Source of the DNA: Paracidovorax sp031843945
GTDB lineage: Bacteria > Pseudomonadota > Gammaproteobacteria > Burkholderiales > Burkholderiaceae_C
DNA length: 64,000 bases
NCBI RefSeq assembly: GCF_031843945.1
Contig: NZ_JAVTJJ010000001.1
Location: forward strand, 434,001-498,000
Reading direction: 5' to 3'
Both the position numbers and the translations under genes were made by a program. The notes under the pieces were generated by a model. It was given only the letters and a program-made list of their open reading frames with translations, was not told the origin of the DNA and did not search any database. Positions 36,221-46,053 of this stretch are shown here, piece after piece (position 1 is the stretch's first letter; each line of letters begins with the position of its first letter).

Positions 36221-37223
36221 AGCAGAGGTCGCTGATCAGCTTGGTGACGAGCCCGATCAGCGTGAAGAGATAGAGCGTGCCCAGCACGACGGGATAGTCG
36301 CGGCGGATCACGCTCTCGTAGCTCAGCAGACCCAGGCCGTCGAGCGAAAACAGCGTCTCGATCAGCAGCGAACCGGCAAAGAAGGCGCCGATGAAAGCGG
36401 CCGGAAAGCCGGTGATGATCGGAATCAGCGCATTGCGGAACACGTGCTTCCACAGCACCTGGCGCTCGCTCAGGCCCTTGGCGCGCGCCGTCAACACATA
36501 TTGCTTGCGAATCTCTTCCAGAAAGGCGTTCTTGGTCAGCATGGCCGTGACGGCAAAGCTGCCCAGCACCATCGCCGTGACCGGCAAGGTGATGTGCCAG
36601 AGGTAGTCGGTGATGCGCGCGCCCCACGACAACTCTTCCCAATTGGCCGAGGTCAGCCCCCGTAGCGGAAACCACTGCAGCTGCCCGCCGAAGATGACCA
36701 GCAGCGCCACGCCCAGCACGAAGCCCGGAATCGCATAGCCCACCAGCACGATCAGCGTGGTGACGAAGTCGAACCGCGAGCCCGCCCGAACGGCCTTGGC
36801 CACGCCCAGCGGCACGGCGACCAGATAGCTGATGAAGAACGTCCACAGCCCCAGGCTGATGGAGACGGGCAGCTTTTCCTTCACCAATTGCCACACGTCC
36901 TTGTTCTGGAAAAAGCTCTTGCCCAGATCGAACCGCGCGAACTGGCCCAGCATCTGCACGAAGCGCTCGTGCGCGGGCTTGTCGAACCCGTACAGCGTCT
37001 TGATCTGCTCGAGCCGCTGGGGGTCCACGCCCTGCGCACCGCGATAGGCGATCCCACCCCCTTCGGCCCCGCCCGCTCGGCCGCCCATGCCGGCCTTGGC
37101 CTCGGCCATGTACTGCTCGACTGGGCCACCCGGCACAAACTGGATCACAACGAAGGTCAGCAAAAGCACACCCAGCAAAGTGGGCAGCATGAGCAAGACG
37201 CGCTTGAGGATGTAGGCAAACAT
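36186..37223 (-). CDS. yejB: Peptide ABC transporter permease (YejB type)
   Basis: This inner-membrane permease of 345 residues begins with MFAYILKRVLLMLPTLLG and has six membrane helices. The loop ARAKGLSERQVLWKHVFRNA is the EAA motif contacting the ATPase. A long first periplasmic loop contains the family's GGIAYRGAQGVDPQ. It lies 36 bases after yejA and overlaps yejE, so the four genes form one operon. Confidence 0.93.
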   Translation of the reverse strand: MFAYILKRVLLMLPTLLGVLLLTFVVIQFVPGGPVEQYMAEAKAGMGGRAGGAEGGGIAYRGAQGVDPQRLEQIKTLYGFDKPAHERFVQMLGQFARFDLGKSFFQNKDVWQLVKEKLPVSISLGLWTFFISYLVAVPLGVAKAVRAGSRFDFVTTLIVLVGYAIPGFVLGVALLVIFGGQLQWFPLRGLTSANWEELSWGARITDYLWHITLPVTAMVLGSFAVTAMLTKNAFLEEIRKQYVLTARAKGLSERQVLWKHVFRNALIPIITGFPAAFIGAFFAGSLLIETLFSLDGLGLLSYESVIRRDYPVVLGTLYLFTLIGLVTKLISDLCYVWVDPRVKFD

Positions 37224-37259
37224 GGTGGAGCGGTGTTGCTGCGATTGAGGTGGCCAAAG

Positions 37260-39101
37260 CTAGGGCTTCGCGGGCGCTGGCGCGGTCTGCGCTGGCGCGC
37301 GGGCCCACCAGGTGTCGATGGCCCACGCCTCTCCGGGCGAGTACGGTGGCAACACCTCGGGCCGCGCCAGCCGCCAGCCGTTGTAGACCATGCGGTGGGA
37401 AGCGGCATACCACTGCGGAATGAGATAGTGGCTGCTGACGATGATGCGCTCCAGCGCATGGCACGCAGGCAGCAGTTGCTCTTCGGTCTTGGCGCCGACC
37501 ATGTTGCGGATCATGGCGTCCACCGCCCGGTTCTTCACGCCCGGAAAGTTGCCCGAGTCTTCGGTGTCGGCCGCCTCGGAGCCGAACAGGTCGGCAAACT
37601 CCTGGCCCGGGTTGTTCGAGCCCTGATAAGCAATGGTGGTGATGTCGAACTCAAACTTTTGCAGACGCTGCTGGTAGAGCGCGAAGTCCACCGAGCGGAA
37701 GTTCAGCGTGACGCCCAGCTTCTGCAGATTGCGGATCCAGGACGACAGCGTGCGCACTCCGCCCTCGTTGCTGTCGAGGTATTCCAGCACCAGCGCCTGG
37801 CCCTGGGCATTGCGCAACACGCCATCACGCACCTCCCAACCCGCGTCTTTCAGCAAGCCTTGAGCACGCCGCAGGTTGTCGCGCAGCGATGACGGCGGAT
37901 CGGTGCTGGGCGGCGCGCTGATAGGGCCGAAGGCAGTCGGTGGAATGTCCTTGCGGTACGGCTCCATCAGCGCCAGTTCTTGCGGGCCGGGCGAGCCATG
38001 CGTCTCGCACGCCGTGTTGCCGAAGAGGCCGTGCACGCGTGCGTAGCTGCCATAGAACAGCTGGCGGCTCATCCACTCGAAGTCCATCGCCAGACCCAGC
38101 GCCTCGCGCACCCGCACGTCTTGCAGCAATGGCCGGCGGGTGTTGAGCACGTAGCTTTGAAATCCCGAAGGCAGCTTGTGCGCAAAGTCACCCTTGACCA
38201 GTTCGCCCGAATCGAATTTGCGGCCGTTGACGCGGCGCGCCCAGTCTCCGGCGCTGAAAAAGCGCATCAGGTCGAACTCGCCCGCCTTCAAGGCCTCGAG
38301 CCGCGCGGTGTTGTCCTTGTAGATCTTGACCAGGATGCGGTCGAAGTTGGCGGTGCCGCGGCGCACATTCAAATCGCGCGCCCAATAGTTCGTGTCGCGC
38401 ACGTAGGTGATGTCTCGGCCGAAGTTCACCGGCCCGATCTTGTACGGCCCGCTGCCGATCGGGATGTCCATCACCACCTGGTCGAAGGGTTTGGCACGGC
38501 CGTTTTCGACGCCCCAGTCGCGGCTGAACACCGGCAGGCCGCCGACGGTCAGCGGCAGCTCGCGGTTGGGCTGCTTGAACCGGTAGCGCACGGTGCGATC
38601 GTCCAGCACGTCGATGCCGGCCACGTCGATCAGCGCCGTCTTGTATGCGGGCGAAGTGAAGGGGCCCATCAGCGTGTCGTAGCTGAACTTCACGTCTTGC
38701 GCCAGCACCGGCTTGCCGTTGTGAAAGCGCGCCTCAGGCCGCAGCCGGAAGGTGGCAGACAGGCCGTCGGCCGCCACATCGATGTCTTCGGCCAGCAATC
38801 CATACCCGGTCGCCGTCTCGTCCATCGAGCCGATCAACAGCGTGTCGAACATCAGCGACGACAGGTATGCCGGGGCATTGCCGCGAATGGTGAAGGGGTT
38901 GTATTTGTCGAAGGTGGATACGCGCAGGTTGCTTACCAGGCGCAGTTCGCCGCCCTTCGGCGCTGCCGGGTTGACGTAGCCGAAGTGGCTGAAACCGGGC
39001 GCGAGCTTGGGCGCTCCCCAGAGCGCGTACGCATGAGAACCCCAGGCAGGCGCAGCGCATACAGCGCTCGCCGTCAGCAGACAGATCGTCCAAAACCGCA
39101 T
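37260..39101 (-). CDS. yejA: Peptide ABC transporter solute-binding protein (YejA type)
   Basis: This periplasmic oligopeptide-binding protein of 613 residues has a signal peptide ending near APAWGSHA. The SBP_bac_5 fold is marked by HFGYVNPAAPKGGELRL, ATGYGLLAEDIDVA, FRLRPEARFHNGKPVLAQDV and YRKDIPPTAF. It is the first gene of the yejA-B-E-F operon. The ATG at 39101 gives a normal signal peptide; the frame runs 25 codons further. It is divergent from fabI, 114 bases away. Confidence 0.93.
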   Translation of the reverse strand: MRFWTICLLTASAVCAAPAWGSHAYALWGAPKLAPGFSHFGYVNPAAPKGGELRLVSNLRVSTFDKYNPFTIRGNAPAYLSSLMFDTLLIGSMDETATGYGLLAEDIDVAADGLSATFRLRPEARFHNGKPVLAQDVKFSYDTLMGPFTSPAYKTALIDVAGIDVLDDRTVRYRFKQPNRELPLTVGGLPVFSRDWGVENGRAKPFDQVVMDIPIGSGPYKIGPVNFGRDITYVRDTNYWARDLNVRRGTANFDRILVKIYKDNTARLEALKAGEFDLMRFFSAGDWARRVNGRKFDSGELVKGDFAHKLPSGFQSYVLNTRRPLLQDVRVREALGLAMDFEWMSRQLFYGSYARVHGLFGNTACETHGSPGPQELALMEPYRKDIPPTAFGPISAPPSTDPPSSLRDNLRRAQGLLKDAGWEVRDGVLRNAQGQALVLEYLDSNEGGVRTLSSWIRNLQKLGVTLNFRSVDFALYQQRLQKFEFDITTIAYQGSNNPGQEFADLFGSEAADTEDSGNFPGVKNRAVDAMIRNMVGAKTEEQLLPACHALERIIVSSHYLIPQWYAASHRMVYNGWRLARPEVLPPYSPGEAWAIDTWWARAPAQTAPAPAKP

Positions 39102-39215
39102 GCGACAATTCTGCACTACACCGGCGGCTGTACGGCCCGGCATCCACGCTTTTACAGGCGGGTCGCCGCAAGTCATCAGCCCGCCACATCAATCGCATCC
39201 CCCAGGAGAACAACA

Positions 39216-40013
39216 ATGGGTTTTCTGACCGGCAAGAAGCTGCTCATCACCGGCGTGCTGTCCAACCGCTCCATCGCCTACGGCATCGCCAAGGCCTGCC
39301 ACGCACAAGGCGCAGAGCTGGCCTTCAGCTACGTCGGCGAACGCTTCAAGGATCGCATCACTGACTTTGCGGCCGAGTTCGACTCCAAGCTGGTGTTCGA
39401 CTGCGACGTGGCGAGCGACGAGCAGATCGAGCGCATGTTCGCCGACCTGTCCGCCACTTGGCCCAAGTTCGACGGCTTCGTGCACAGCATCGGCTTCGCG
39501 CCGCGCGAAGCGATTGCCGGCGACTTTCTCGAAGGCCTGTCGCGCGAGTCGTTCCGCATTGCCCATGACATCAGCGCCTACAGCTTTCCGGCGATGGCCA
39601 AGGCCGCCCTGCCCTATCTGAACGACAAGGCGGCCGTGCTGACGCTGAGCTATCTGGGCGCACTGCGCGCGGTGCCCAACTACAACACCATGGGCCTGGC
39701 CAAGGCCAGCCTGGAAGCCAGCGTGCGCTACCTGGCCGAATCGCTCGGCCCCAAGGGCATGCGCGCCAACGGCATCAGCGCCGGCCCCATCAAGACGCTG
39801 GCCGCCAGCGGCATCAAGGACTTCGGCAAGCTGCTGGGCACCGTTGCCAATGCGGCGCCCCTGCGCCGCAACGTCACGGTCGACGACGTGGGCAATGCCG
39901 CTGCGTTTTTGCTGTCCGACCTGGCCAGCGGCGTAACGGCGGAAATCATGTACGTGGACGGCGGCTTCAGCCAGACCGGCGGCATCAGCCGCGACAGCGC
40001 CAACCTGGCCTGA
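39216..40013 (+). CDS. fabI: Enoyl-[acyl-carrier-protein] reductase (NADH) FabI
   Basis: FabI catalyses the last reduction of type II fatty acid elongation and is the triclosan target. The 265-residue protein starts MGFLTGKKLLITGVLSNRSI, the FabI nucleotide-binding signature. The active site is SYLGA...YNTMGLAKASLEAS, containing the catalytic Tyr and the Y-x6-K motif. GFVHSIGFAPR is also typical. A clear AGGAG lies 7 bases before the ATG. The reading frame is open for more than 400 codons upstream, antisense to yejA, but has no homology there. A palindromic repeat follows the stop immediately. Confidence 0.96.
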   Translation: MGFLTGKKLLITGVLSNRSIAYGIAKACHAQGAELAFSYVGERFKDRITDFAAEFDSKLVFDCDVASDEQIERMFADLSATWPKFDGFVHSIGFAPREAIAGDFLEGLSRESFRIAHDISAYSFPAMAKAALPYLNDKAAVLTLSYLGALRAVPNYNTMGLAKASLEASVRYLAESLGPKGMRANGISAGPIKTLAASGIKDFGKLLGTVANAAPLRRNVTVDDVGNAAAFLLSDLASGVTAEIMYVDGGFSQTGGISRDSANLA

Positions 40014-40017
40014 TACA

Positions 40018-40075
40018 AGCCAAAAATGCCTCTAGCGCTTATCCATCAAGCGCGAGCAGCTATCAAATTAGTAGC
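40018..40075 (-). repeat. Comamonadaceae palindromic repeat, copy 4, abutting a start codon
   Basis: The element is inverted relative to the others: CTCTAGCGCTTATCCATCAA, GCGCGAGCAGCTATCAAATT, then AGTAGC. It fills the gap between the fabI stop and the ATG of the DNA ligase gene, so the ligase ribosome-binding region lies inside the repeat. Confidence 0.85.
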
Positions 40076-40972
40076 ATGACGATATCACGACGCGTGCTGC
40101 TGTGTTGGGGCGCTCTGGGCTGCGGAGCGGCCATCGGTGCCTTTGCGCCGGTGGCAGCGCTTGCGCAATCCGCAGCAGCACCGCCCGCCGTGTGGCTGGC
40201 CAACCGCTACCGCGCCGGCATGCCGCTGCAGGACTACTGGGTCAGCGAAAAGTACGACGGTGTGCGCGGTAACTGGGACGGCCACACGCTGCGCACGCGC
40301 GGCGGCGAAACCATTCAAGCGCCGGCTTGGTTCACACAAGGGTGGCCCACCACGCCGATGGATGGCGAATTGTGGGCCGGCCGCGGCCGCTTCACCCACG
40401 CGCAATCCACCGTCCGCCAGCAGCAGCCGCAAGACGCTGCCTGGCGCCACATCGCCTTCATGGTGTTCGACCTACCGGCGCATGCTGGCAACTTCGACGA
40501 CCGCCTGCCAGCCCTGCGCGAGCTGGTCGCGCGCATCGGCCAGCAATGGGTGCAGGCCGTGCCGCAACACCGCATCGCCACCGATGCTGAACTGCAGGCG
40601 CTGCTGCGCCGCACCGTGCGCGCCGGCGGCGAAGGGTTGATGCTGCACCGGGGCAGCGCGCCCTACCGCAGCGGCCGCAGCGACGACGTGCTCAAGGTCA
40701 AGACGCATGACGACGCCGAAGCACGCGTCATCGCCCATCTGCCCGGCCAGGGCAAGCATGCAGGCGTTTTGGGCGCGCTGTTGGTGGAAACACTCGAAGG
40801 GCAGCGCTTCAAGCTGGGCACGGGTTTCAGCGATGCCGAACGGCGCGCACCTCCACCCATAGGCAGCTGGGTGACCTATCGCTTCCGGGGCACGCACGAC
40901 GGCGGTCTGCCGCGCTTTGCCAGCTATCTGCGTGTGCGGGAAGACATGGCGCCCGGCGTGAAGCCCCGATAA
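40076..40972 (+). CDS. Periplasmic ATP-dependent DNA ligase (LigE-like)
   Basis: This minimal ATP-type DNA ligase of 298 residues has an N-terminal signal peptide (RRVLLCWGALGCGAAIGA, ending ALAQS). The nucleotidyltransferase motifs are in order: motif I EKYDGVR with adenylated lysine K59, motif III FMVFD, motif IV EGLMLH, motif V VLKVKTHDD. The C-terminal OB domain contains FKLGTGFSDAERR and the final SWVTYRF. Family members are exported and linked to natural transformation in some proteobacteria. No visible Shine-Dalgarno precedes the ATG because the upstream 58 bases are the repeat. Confidence 0.85.
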   Translation: MTISRRVLLCWGALGCGAAIGAFAPVAALAQSAAAPPAVWLANRYRAGMPLQDYWVSEKYDGVRGNWDGHTLRTRGGETIQAPAWFTQGWPTTPMDGELWAGRGRFTHAQSTVRQQQPQDAAWRHIAFMVFDLPAHAGNFDDRLPALRELVARIGQQWVQAVPQHRIATDAELQALLRRTVRAGGEGLMLHRGSAPYRSGRSDDVLKVKTHDDAEARVIAHLPGQGKHAGVLGALLVETLEGQRFKLGTGFSDAERRAPPPIGSWVTYRFRGTHDGGLPRFASYLRVREDMAPGVKPR

Positions 40973-41003
40973 AAAAAGGCGCGACACCCTGCGGCCCCGC
41001 GCC
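40971..41003 (-). terminator. Terminator left behind by the desulfurase remnant
   Basis: On the minus strand GGCGCG...CGCGCC is followed by TTTTTTT. It sits at the 3' end of the cysteine desulfurase fragment and directly abuts the ligase stop codon. Read on the plus strand it lacks a T-tract. Confidence 0.65.
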
Positions 41004-41029
41004 CTTGCGCTGCTGCGGCAGGGTTAACG

Positions 41030-41263
41030 GCCCGCAGGGCGTCGTGACGCCAGTGCGCGATCAACCGGTCGATTTCATCGAACGTGTTGTAGAACGCGAG
41101 CGACGGCCGCACCGTGGCCTCGACGCCGAAGCGACGCAGGATGGGCTGCGCGCAGTGATGGCAGCACGGGCAGGCTGGCGGCCAGTGCGGCCATGACCAC
41201 GCCACGGCGCGTGGACGACAAAGACCGAGATGGGCCGCGCGAGCCGTTGAGTGGAGAGGTCAT
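41030..41263 (-). pseudogene. Deletion scar: signal-peptide start fused to the C-terminal tail of a cysteine desulfurase
   Basis: About 45 codons on the minus strand read HHCAQPILRRFGVEATVRPS, then LAFYNTFDEIDRLIAHWR. This is the C-terminal tail of SufS-type cysteine desulfurases after the HHCAQP motif. The several hundred residues that should come before it are absent. Immediately upstream, in another frame from an ATG at 41263, is an unrelated Tat-like signal sequence (STRRGVVMAALAASLPVLP). The simplest reading is a deletion that joined the 5' end of an exported-protein gene to the 3' end of a desulfurase gene, leaving the desulfurase terminator intact. Nothing functional is predicted. Confidence 0.7.
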
Positions 41264-41298
41264 GGAGTGAAAGCGAAAAAACGCTGAAGCAAAGTGAA

Positions 41299-41343
41299 GA
41301 AAAAGAAAGGCCGCCCGCTTCTTCGAAAGATGCGTGCGGCCTT
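41299..41343 (-). terminator. Rho-independent terminator of metQ
   Basis: On the minus strand AAGGCCGC and GCGGCCTT form an 8-bp stem, followed by TCTTTTTCTTC, 52 bases after the metQ stop. Confidence 0.75.
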
Positions 41344-41394
41344 GAGCGGCTGAGAAAGCGAAGTGAGAAAAAGCGAAAACCGCCAGCAGCAGCC

Positions 41395-42192
<798 letters not shown>

Positions 42193-42223
42193 GGGAAAAC
42201 ACCTTGTGTATGAAGATGTTTTG

Positions 42224-42251
42224 ATAGTAGGCGTTCTGGCTTAACACCCAA
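42224..42251 (-). promoter_or_regulatory. Predicted sigma-70 promoter of metQ
   Basis: Minus-strand TTGGGT (42251-42246), a 16-base spacer and TACTAT (42229-42224) give a start site about 25 bases before the metQ GTG, in an AT-rich region unlike its surroundings. Confidence 0.5.
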
Positions 42252-42350
42252 AAGAATAGATTTTCATTTCTTAAAATAGATTCGTGCATATGGAGCGGAT
42301 CTTTATATAAGCCCGCACGCCCCACCGCCACCCCTACGCCTCCCGCTTGA

Positions 42351-43925
42351 CTACGCCCGGCTCAGCTTGAACACGCTCACCACCTGGGCCAGATGGGCCG
42401 CCTGCGCCTTCAAACCTTCGGCCGCGCCCGCACTGTGTTCGACCAGCGACGCGTTCTGCTGCGTGGCCCGGTCCAGTTGCATCACGGCGTCGCTGACCTG
42501 CGCAATCCCGCTGGTCTGCTCCATGGTGGCAGCGCTGATCTCGGCGATCAGGCCTGCCACGCGCTGCACTTGCGTGACGATGTCGGTCATCGTGGCTCCG
42601 GCATCCCCCACCAGCCGCGAACCCTCCTCCACCTTGCCCACGCTGCTGTCGATCAGTGCCTTGATCTCCTTGGCGGCGCCGGCGCTGCGCTGCGCCAGGC
42701 TGCGCACTTCGCTGGCCACCACGGCAAAGCCCCGGCCCTGCTCGCCCGCCCGGGCGGCCTCCACGGCGGCGTTCAGCGCGAGGATGTTGGTCTGGAAAGC
42801 GATGCCATCGATCACGCCGATGATGTCGGCGATCTTGCGTGAGCTGGCGGTGATGTCGTCCATCGTCGCCACCACCTGGCCCACCGCCACGCCACCCTTT
42901 TCAGCCGCAGCGCTGGCCGACGCGGCCAGTTGCGTGGCCTGACGGGCCGAGTCGGCGTTGTTCTTGACCGTGGCGGTCATCTGTTCCATCGACGCCGCCG
43001 TCTGCTGCAGGTTGGCGGCCTGTTCTTCCGTGCGCTTGAGCAACCCCGCGTTGCCGCTGGCAATTTCCAAAGAATCTGTCGCCATGGAATTGGAAGCCGC
43101 ACGCACTTTGCCCACTACCGTCGCCAGGCTGGCCTGCATGGCTGCCAGGGACGCCATCACGCTGCCGTCGAGCGCCCGCGCCCTGTCGATACCAGGCGTC
43201 GGGCTCAGGTCGCCGGACGCCACCTGGCTGGCGACCTCGGCCAGCCCCTGCGGCTCAGCACCCAACTGGGTCACGATGCTGCGAGAAACGAACCAGGCCA
43301 CCGCCCCGCTCAGCATCAGCGCCAGCACCAATGCCGTCAACATCACGACGAGAAAGCCGCCGGCATGTTCCAGTGCGGTCTTGTTCTCGGCCTGAATGCT
43401 GGCTTCGACGAAGTCGATGAGTTTGTTGATTGCCGCGAGCCACTGCACGTACTGCGGTTTGGCCTGGCTCCACAGCGCATCGCGGGCAGCGGCATCGCCG
43501 GCCTCGGCCTGCGCGACGATCGACCGCGTGGTGGCTACGGCCTGCGATTCGATCTGGCGGATGTCGGCGTAGAGCTTCGCCAGTTCGGGCGCGGCGCCCG
43601 GGCGAGCGATCAACTTTTCCAGCGGGCCGGCCGATTGGGCATAGAAAGCCGCCAGCGCGGTAATGGTGTCGATTTCTTTTTGCCGCTCAGCAGGTGTGGT
43701 GCTCAACACCACATCTCGCACGGCGATGGCGCGATCGTGGGCCGAGCCCCGGAAATTGATCGCATAACGCTGCACCAGCACATGCTCGTCGCTGTTGGCG
43801 TGCAGCGCCGTATTGACCACGTCGACCTTCACCAGCGCAATGCCCGTCACTACGACAAGCACCGCAAGAATGAGCCCGAACCCTGCGTAAAGCCGCCTCG
43901 CCACCGTCATCCGAGAGAACTGCAT
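42351..43925 (-). CDS. Methyl-accepting chemotaxis protein
   Basis: This transmembrane chemoreceptor has 524 residues. Membrane helix 1 (about 11-32) is followed by a four-helix-bundle-like periplasmic domain (about 35-185), membrane helix 2 (about 188-210), a HAMP-like linker and the coiled-coil signalling domain. The conserved hairpin tip reads GIAFQTNILALNAAVEAARA. The ligand is unknown. The protein lacks a clear C-terminal CheR-tethering pentapeptide (it ends FKLSRA). It sits between metI and metQ; whether it senses a sulfur amino acid is speculation from position only. Confidence 0.92.
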   Translation of the reverse strand: MQFSRMTVARRLYAGFGLILAVLVVVTGIALVKVDVVNTALHANSDEHVLVQRYAINFRGSAHDRAIAVRDVVLSTTPAERQKEIDTITALAAFYAQSAGPLEKLIARPGAAPELAKLYADIRQIESQAVATTRSIVAQAEAGDAAARDALWSQAKPQYVQWLAAINKLIDFVEASIQAENKTALEHAGGFLVVMLTALVLALMLSGAVAWFVSRSIVTQLGAEPQGLAEVASQVASGDLSPTPGIDRARALDGSVMASLAAMQASLATVVGKVRAASNSMATDSLEIASGNAGLLKRTEEQAANLQQTAASMEQMTATVKNNADSARQATQLAASASAAAEKGGVAVGQVVATMDDITASSRKIADIIGVIDGIAFQTNILALNAAVEAARAGEQGRGFAVVASEVRSLAQRSAGAAKEIKALIDSSVGKVEEGSRLVGDAGATMTDIVTQVQRVAGLIAEISAATMEQTSGIAQVSDAVMQLDRATQQNASLVEHSAGAAEGLKAQAAHLAQVVSVFKLSRA

Positions 43926-44059
43926 GAAATCGCCTTGTAAACAATTGTTTCAATCGATTCTAGGGTTTGCAGTCAAAGTCGGGTGACGGGAATTGCTATG
44001 ACCTTATTAGTCGTCAGCGTGAGCGGCGCCGCACAAGAACGCGCAGCGCAAATCATGGC

Positions 44060-44725
44060 TCAGCGGTGGCTCAGCCGCCGCACTGCCCAGTCGCCCAGGC
44101 TCTGCACGGCCTGCACGAAGAAGATCAGCACCACCACCACGGCCAGCATGATGTCCGGCAGAAAGCGCTGGTAGCCATAGCGAATGCCCAGGTCGCCCAG
44201 CCCGCCGCCTCCGATGGCACCCGCCATGGCCGAATAGCCCGTCAGGCTGACGAAGGTGATGGTCAGGCCCGCCACGATGCCGGGTAACGCCTCGGGCAGC
44301 AGCACCTTCCAGACGATCTGGCTGGTGGTTGCACCCATGGCTTGCGCCGCTTCGACCAGGCCGTTGTCCACCTCGCGCAGCGAGGCCTCCACCAGCCGTG
44401 CGATGAAGGGCGCGGCGGCGATGGTGAGCGGCACCACGGCAGCCGCCGTGCCGATGGACGAGCCCGTGACGAAGCGGGTGAAAGGAATGATCGCCACCAG
44501 CAAGATGATGAACGGCGTGGAACGCACGGCGTTCACGATCCAGCCCACCGTCTTGTTGACGCCGCCGTTTTCCAGCACCCCGCCCTTGTCCGTCAGCCGC
44601 AGGAACACGCCCAGCGGAATGCCCAGCAGCGCGCCCGCCACGCCGGAGATGCCCACCATGATGAGCGTCTCCCACAGCGAGGTGACGAACAGCTCCAGCA
44701 TCATTTGCGAAAAATTCTCGAACAT
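44060..44725 (-). CDS. metI: Methionine ABC transporter permease
   Basis: This 221-residue inner-membrane protein has five or six membrane helices and the EAA loop EAAQAMGATTSQIVWKVLLP. The start SLWETLIMVGISG and the block RFVTGSSIGTAAAVVPL match MetI. It begins 4 bases after the metN stop, so the two are translated together. Confidence 0.93.
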   Translation of the reverse strand: MFENFSQMMLELFVTSLWETLIMVGISGVAGALLGIPLGVFLRLTDKGGVLENGGVNKTVGWIVNAVRSTPFIILLVAIIPFTRFVTGSSIGTAAAVVPLTIAAAPFIARLVEASLREVDNGLVEAAQAMGATTSQIVWKVLLPEALPGIVAGLTITFVSLTGYSAMAGAIGGGGLGDLGIRYGYQRFLPDIMLAVVVVLIFFVQAVQSLGDWAVRRLSHR

Positions 44726-44729
44726 CGTT

Positions 44730-45809
44730 TCAGCCCTCCAGGCCCAAGGCCGTGCCTTTACCGGCTGCGGCCACCTTCACCTCGTCCACCACCACACCTT
44801 CGGCACGCAGTTGCGCCACCGCCACCGCCAGCCGTGCGGGGTCGCCGCTGGCGTACACCGCCAGCGACCCAAAAGTCTGGCCCTGGATCTCGTCGATCTG
44901 CCCGTGCAGGATGGACAGGTCCAGTCCGTGCTCGCGAATCAGCCGCGACAGGATGGGCTGGTAGGCGCGCTCTCCTGAATACGACAGGCGCAGCAACTCG
45001 CCCGTCTCCCCAGCGGTTAGTTGGCTCGCCAGGTGGCGCACATGGTCCAGCACGCTGGCAGGCAGCTCCTGCGGCAGGATCTCGTCGATCAGGCTCTTGG
45101 TGATGGACTGCTGCGGGCGCGTGAACACGTCCAGCACCGGTCCTTGTTCCACGATGCGACCCGCGTCGATCACCGCCACGCGGTCGGCCACCTGCTTGAT
45201 GACCTGCATCTGGTGCGTGATGAGCACCACGGTCAGGCCCAGTTCCTTGTTCACCTGCCGCAGCAGCGCCAGGATGGACCGTGTGGTTTCCGGGTCCAGC
45301 GCCGACGTGGCCTCGTCGGACAGCAGCACCTGCGGCCGGCTGGCCAGCGCCCGGGCGATGCCCACGCGCTGCTTTTGCCCGCCGCTGATCTGCGCCGGGT
45401 AGCGGTCGGCCAGGGCCGACAGGCCCACCAGCTCCAGCAGCGGATTCACACGCTCGCGGATGGCCGCCTTGTCCATGCCTGCCAGCTCCAGCGGCAGCGC
45501 GGCGTTGTCGAACACCGTGCGCGACGACAGCAAATTGAAATGCTGGAACACCATGCCGATGCCGCGGCGCGCCTCGCGCAGTTGCGCATCGTTCATCTGC
45601 ACCAAATCACGTCCGCCGACGATCACCTGGCCTTTGGTCGGCCGGTTCAGCAGGTTGATGACGCGCACCAGCGAGCTCTTGCCCGCGCCGCTCTTGCCGA
45701 TGATGCCGAACACCTCGCCCGGCTGAATGTGCAGGTCGATGCCGCGCAGCGCCTCCACCGGCCCTTGCGAGCCTTGGTAAATCTGGGTGATACCCCGTAA
45801 ATCGATCAT
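44730..45809 (-). CDS. metN: Methionine ABC transporter ATPase
   Basis: This is the ATP-binding subunit of the methionine importer, 359 residues: Walker A GKSGAGKS (38-45), signature QISGGQKQR, Walker B VLLSDEATSALD. The C-terminal NIL domain (about 280-355, with RLSYSGERAYQPILSRLIRE) binds methionine and inhibits transport in E. coli. The ATG at 45809 gives the canonical MIDLRGITQIYQG start; the frame is open 34 codons further. About 100 bases upstream a CCAACC/GGTTGG dyad (45908-45922) could be an operator. Confidence 0.94.
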   Translation of the reverse strand: MIDLRGITQIYQGSQGPVEALRGIDLHIQPGEVFGIIGKSGAGKSSLVRVINLLNRPTKGQVIVGGRDLVQMNDAQLREARRGIGMVFQHFNLLSSRTVFDNAALPLELAGMDKAAIRERVNPLLELVGLSALADRYPAQISGGQKQRVGIARALASRPQVLLSDEATSALDPETTRSILALLRQVNKELGLTVVLITHQMQVIKQVADRVAVIDAGRIVEQGPVLDVFTRPQQSITKSLIDEILPQELPASVLDHVRHLASQLTAGETGELLRLSYSGERAYQPILSRLIREHGLDLSILHGQIDEIQGQTFGSLAVYASGDPARLAVAVAQLRAEGVVVDEVKVAAAGKGTALGLEG

Positions 45810-45907
45810 GTGAGAAAAAGCAAAGCGCCTGGCGGCCAAGCGCGCGGCGACGCTGTGTGCAGGGTTCAAAAGGGGTGGAATGTAAGAGGCCCGGGTGGAT
45901 GCGGCAA

Positions 45908-45922
45908 CCAACCAATGGTTGG
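45908..45922. promoter_or_regulatory. Dyad upstream of metN
   Basis: CCAACC and GGTTGG are separated by three bases, within the leader or promoter of metNI. It could bind a regulator; no known methionine riboswitch structure was recognised around it. Confidence 0.3.
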
Positions 45923-45980
45923 GTGGATAGACGCTGCCGTTATTTGCAGCGTGTTAGCGCATCACCGGGGCTCGCGTCGT

Positions 45981-46045
45981 CTGCTATTTTTATTATAGCT
46001 ATTAGCGCTTATCCAGTAAGCGCTAGAGGCCTAAAACACCTGAAG
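45981..46045 (+). repeat. Comamonadaceae palindromic repeat, copy 5
   Basis: CTGCTATTTTTATTATAGCT, TAGCGCTTATCCAGTAAGCG, then CTAGAGGCCTAAAACACC. It lies between the 3' end of the hybrid histidine kinase gene and the upstream region of metN. Confidence 0.9.
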
Positions 46046-46053
46046 CTCCCACC

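Noticed and set aside
37980..39215. Long N-terminal extension of FabI antisense to yejA
   Set aside because: The extension has no resemblance to FabI. A strong AGGAG and the canonical N-terminus fix the start at 39216.
45810..45980. SAM or SAH riboswitch upstream of metN
   Set aside because: I looked for conserved riboswitch cores and found none; only a short CCAACC/GGTTGG dyad is present.
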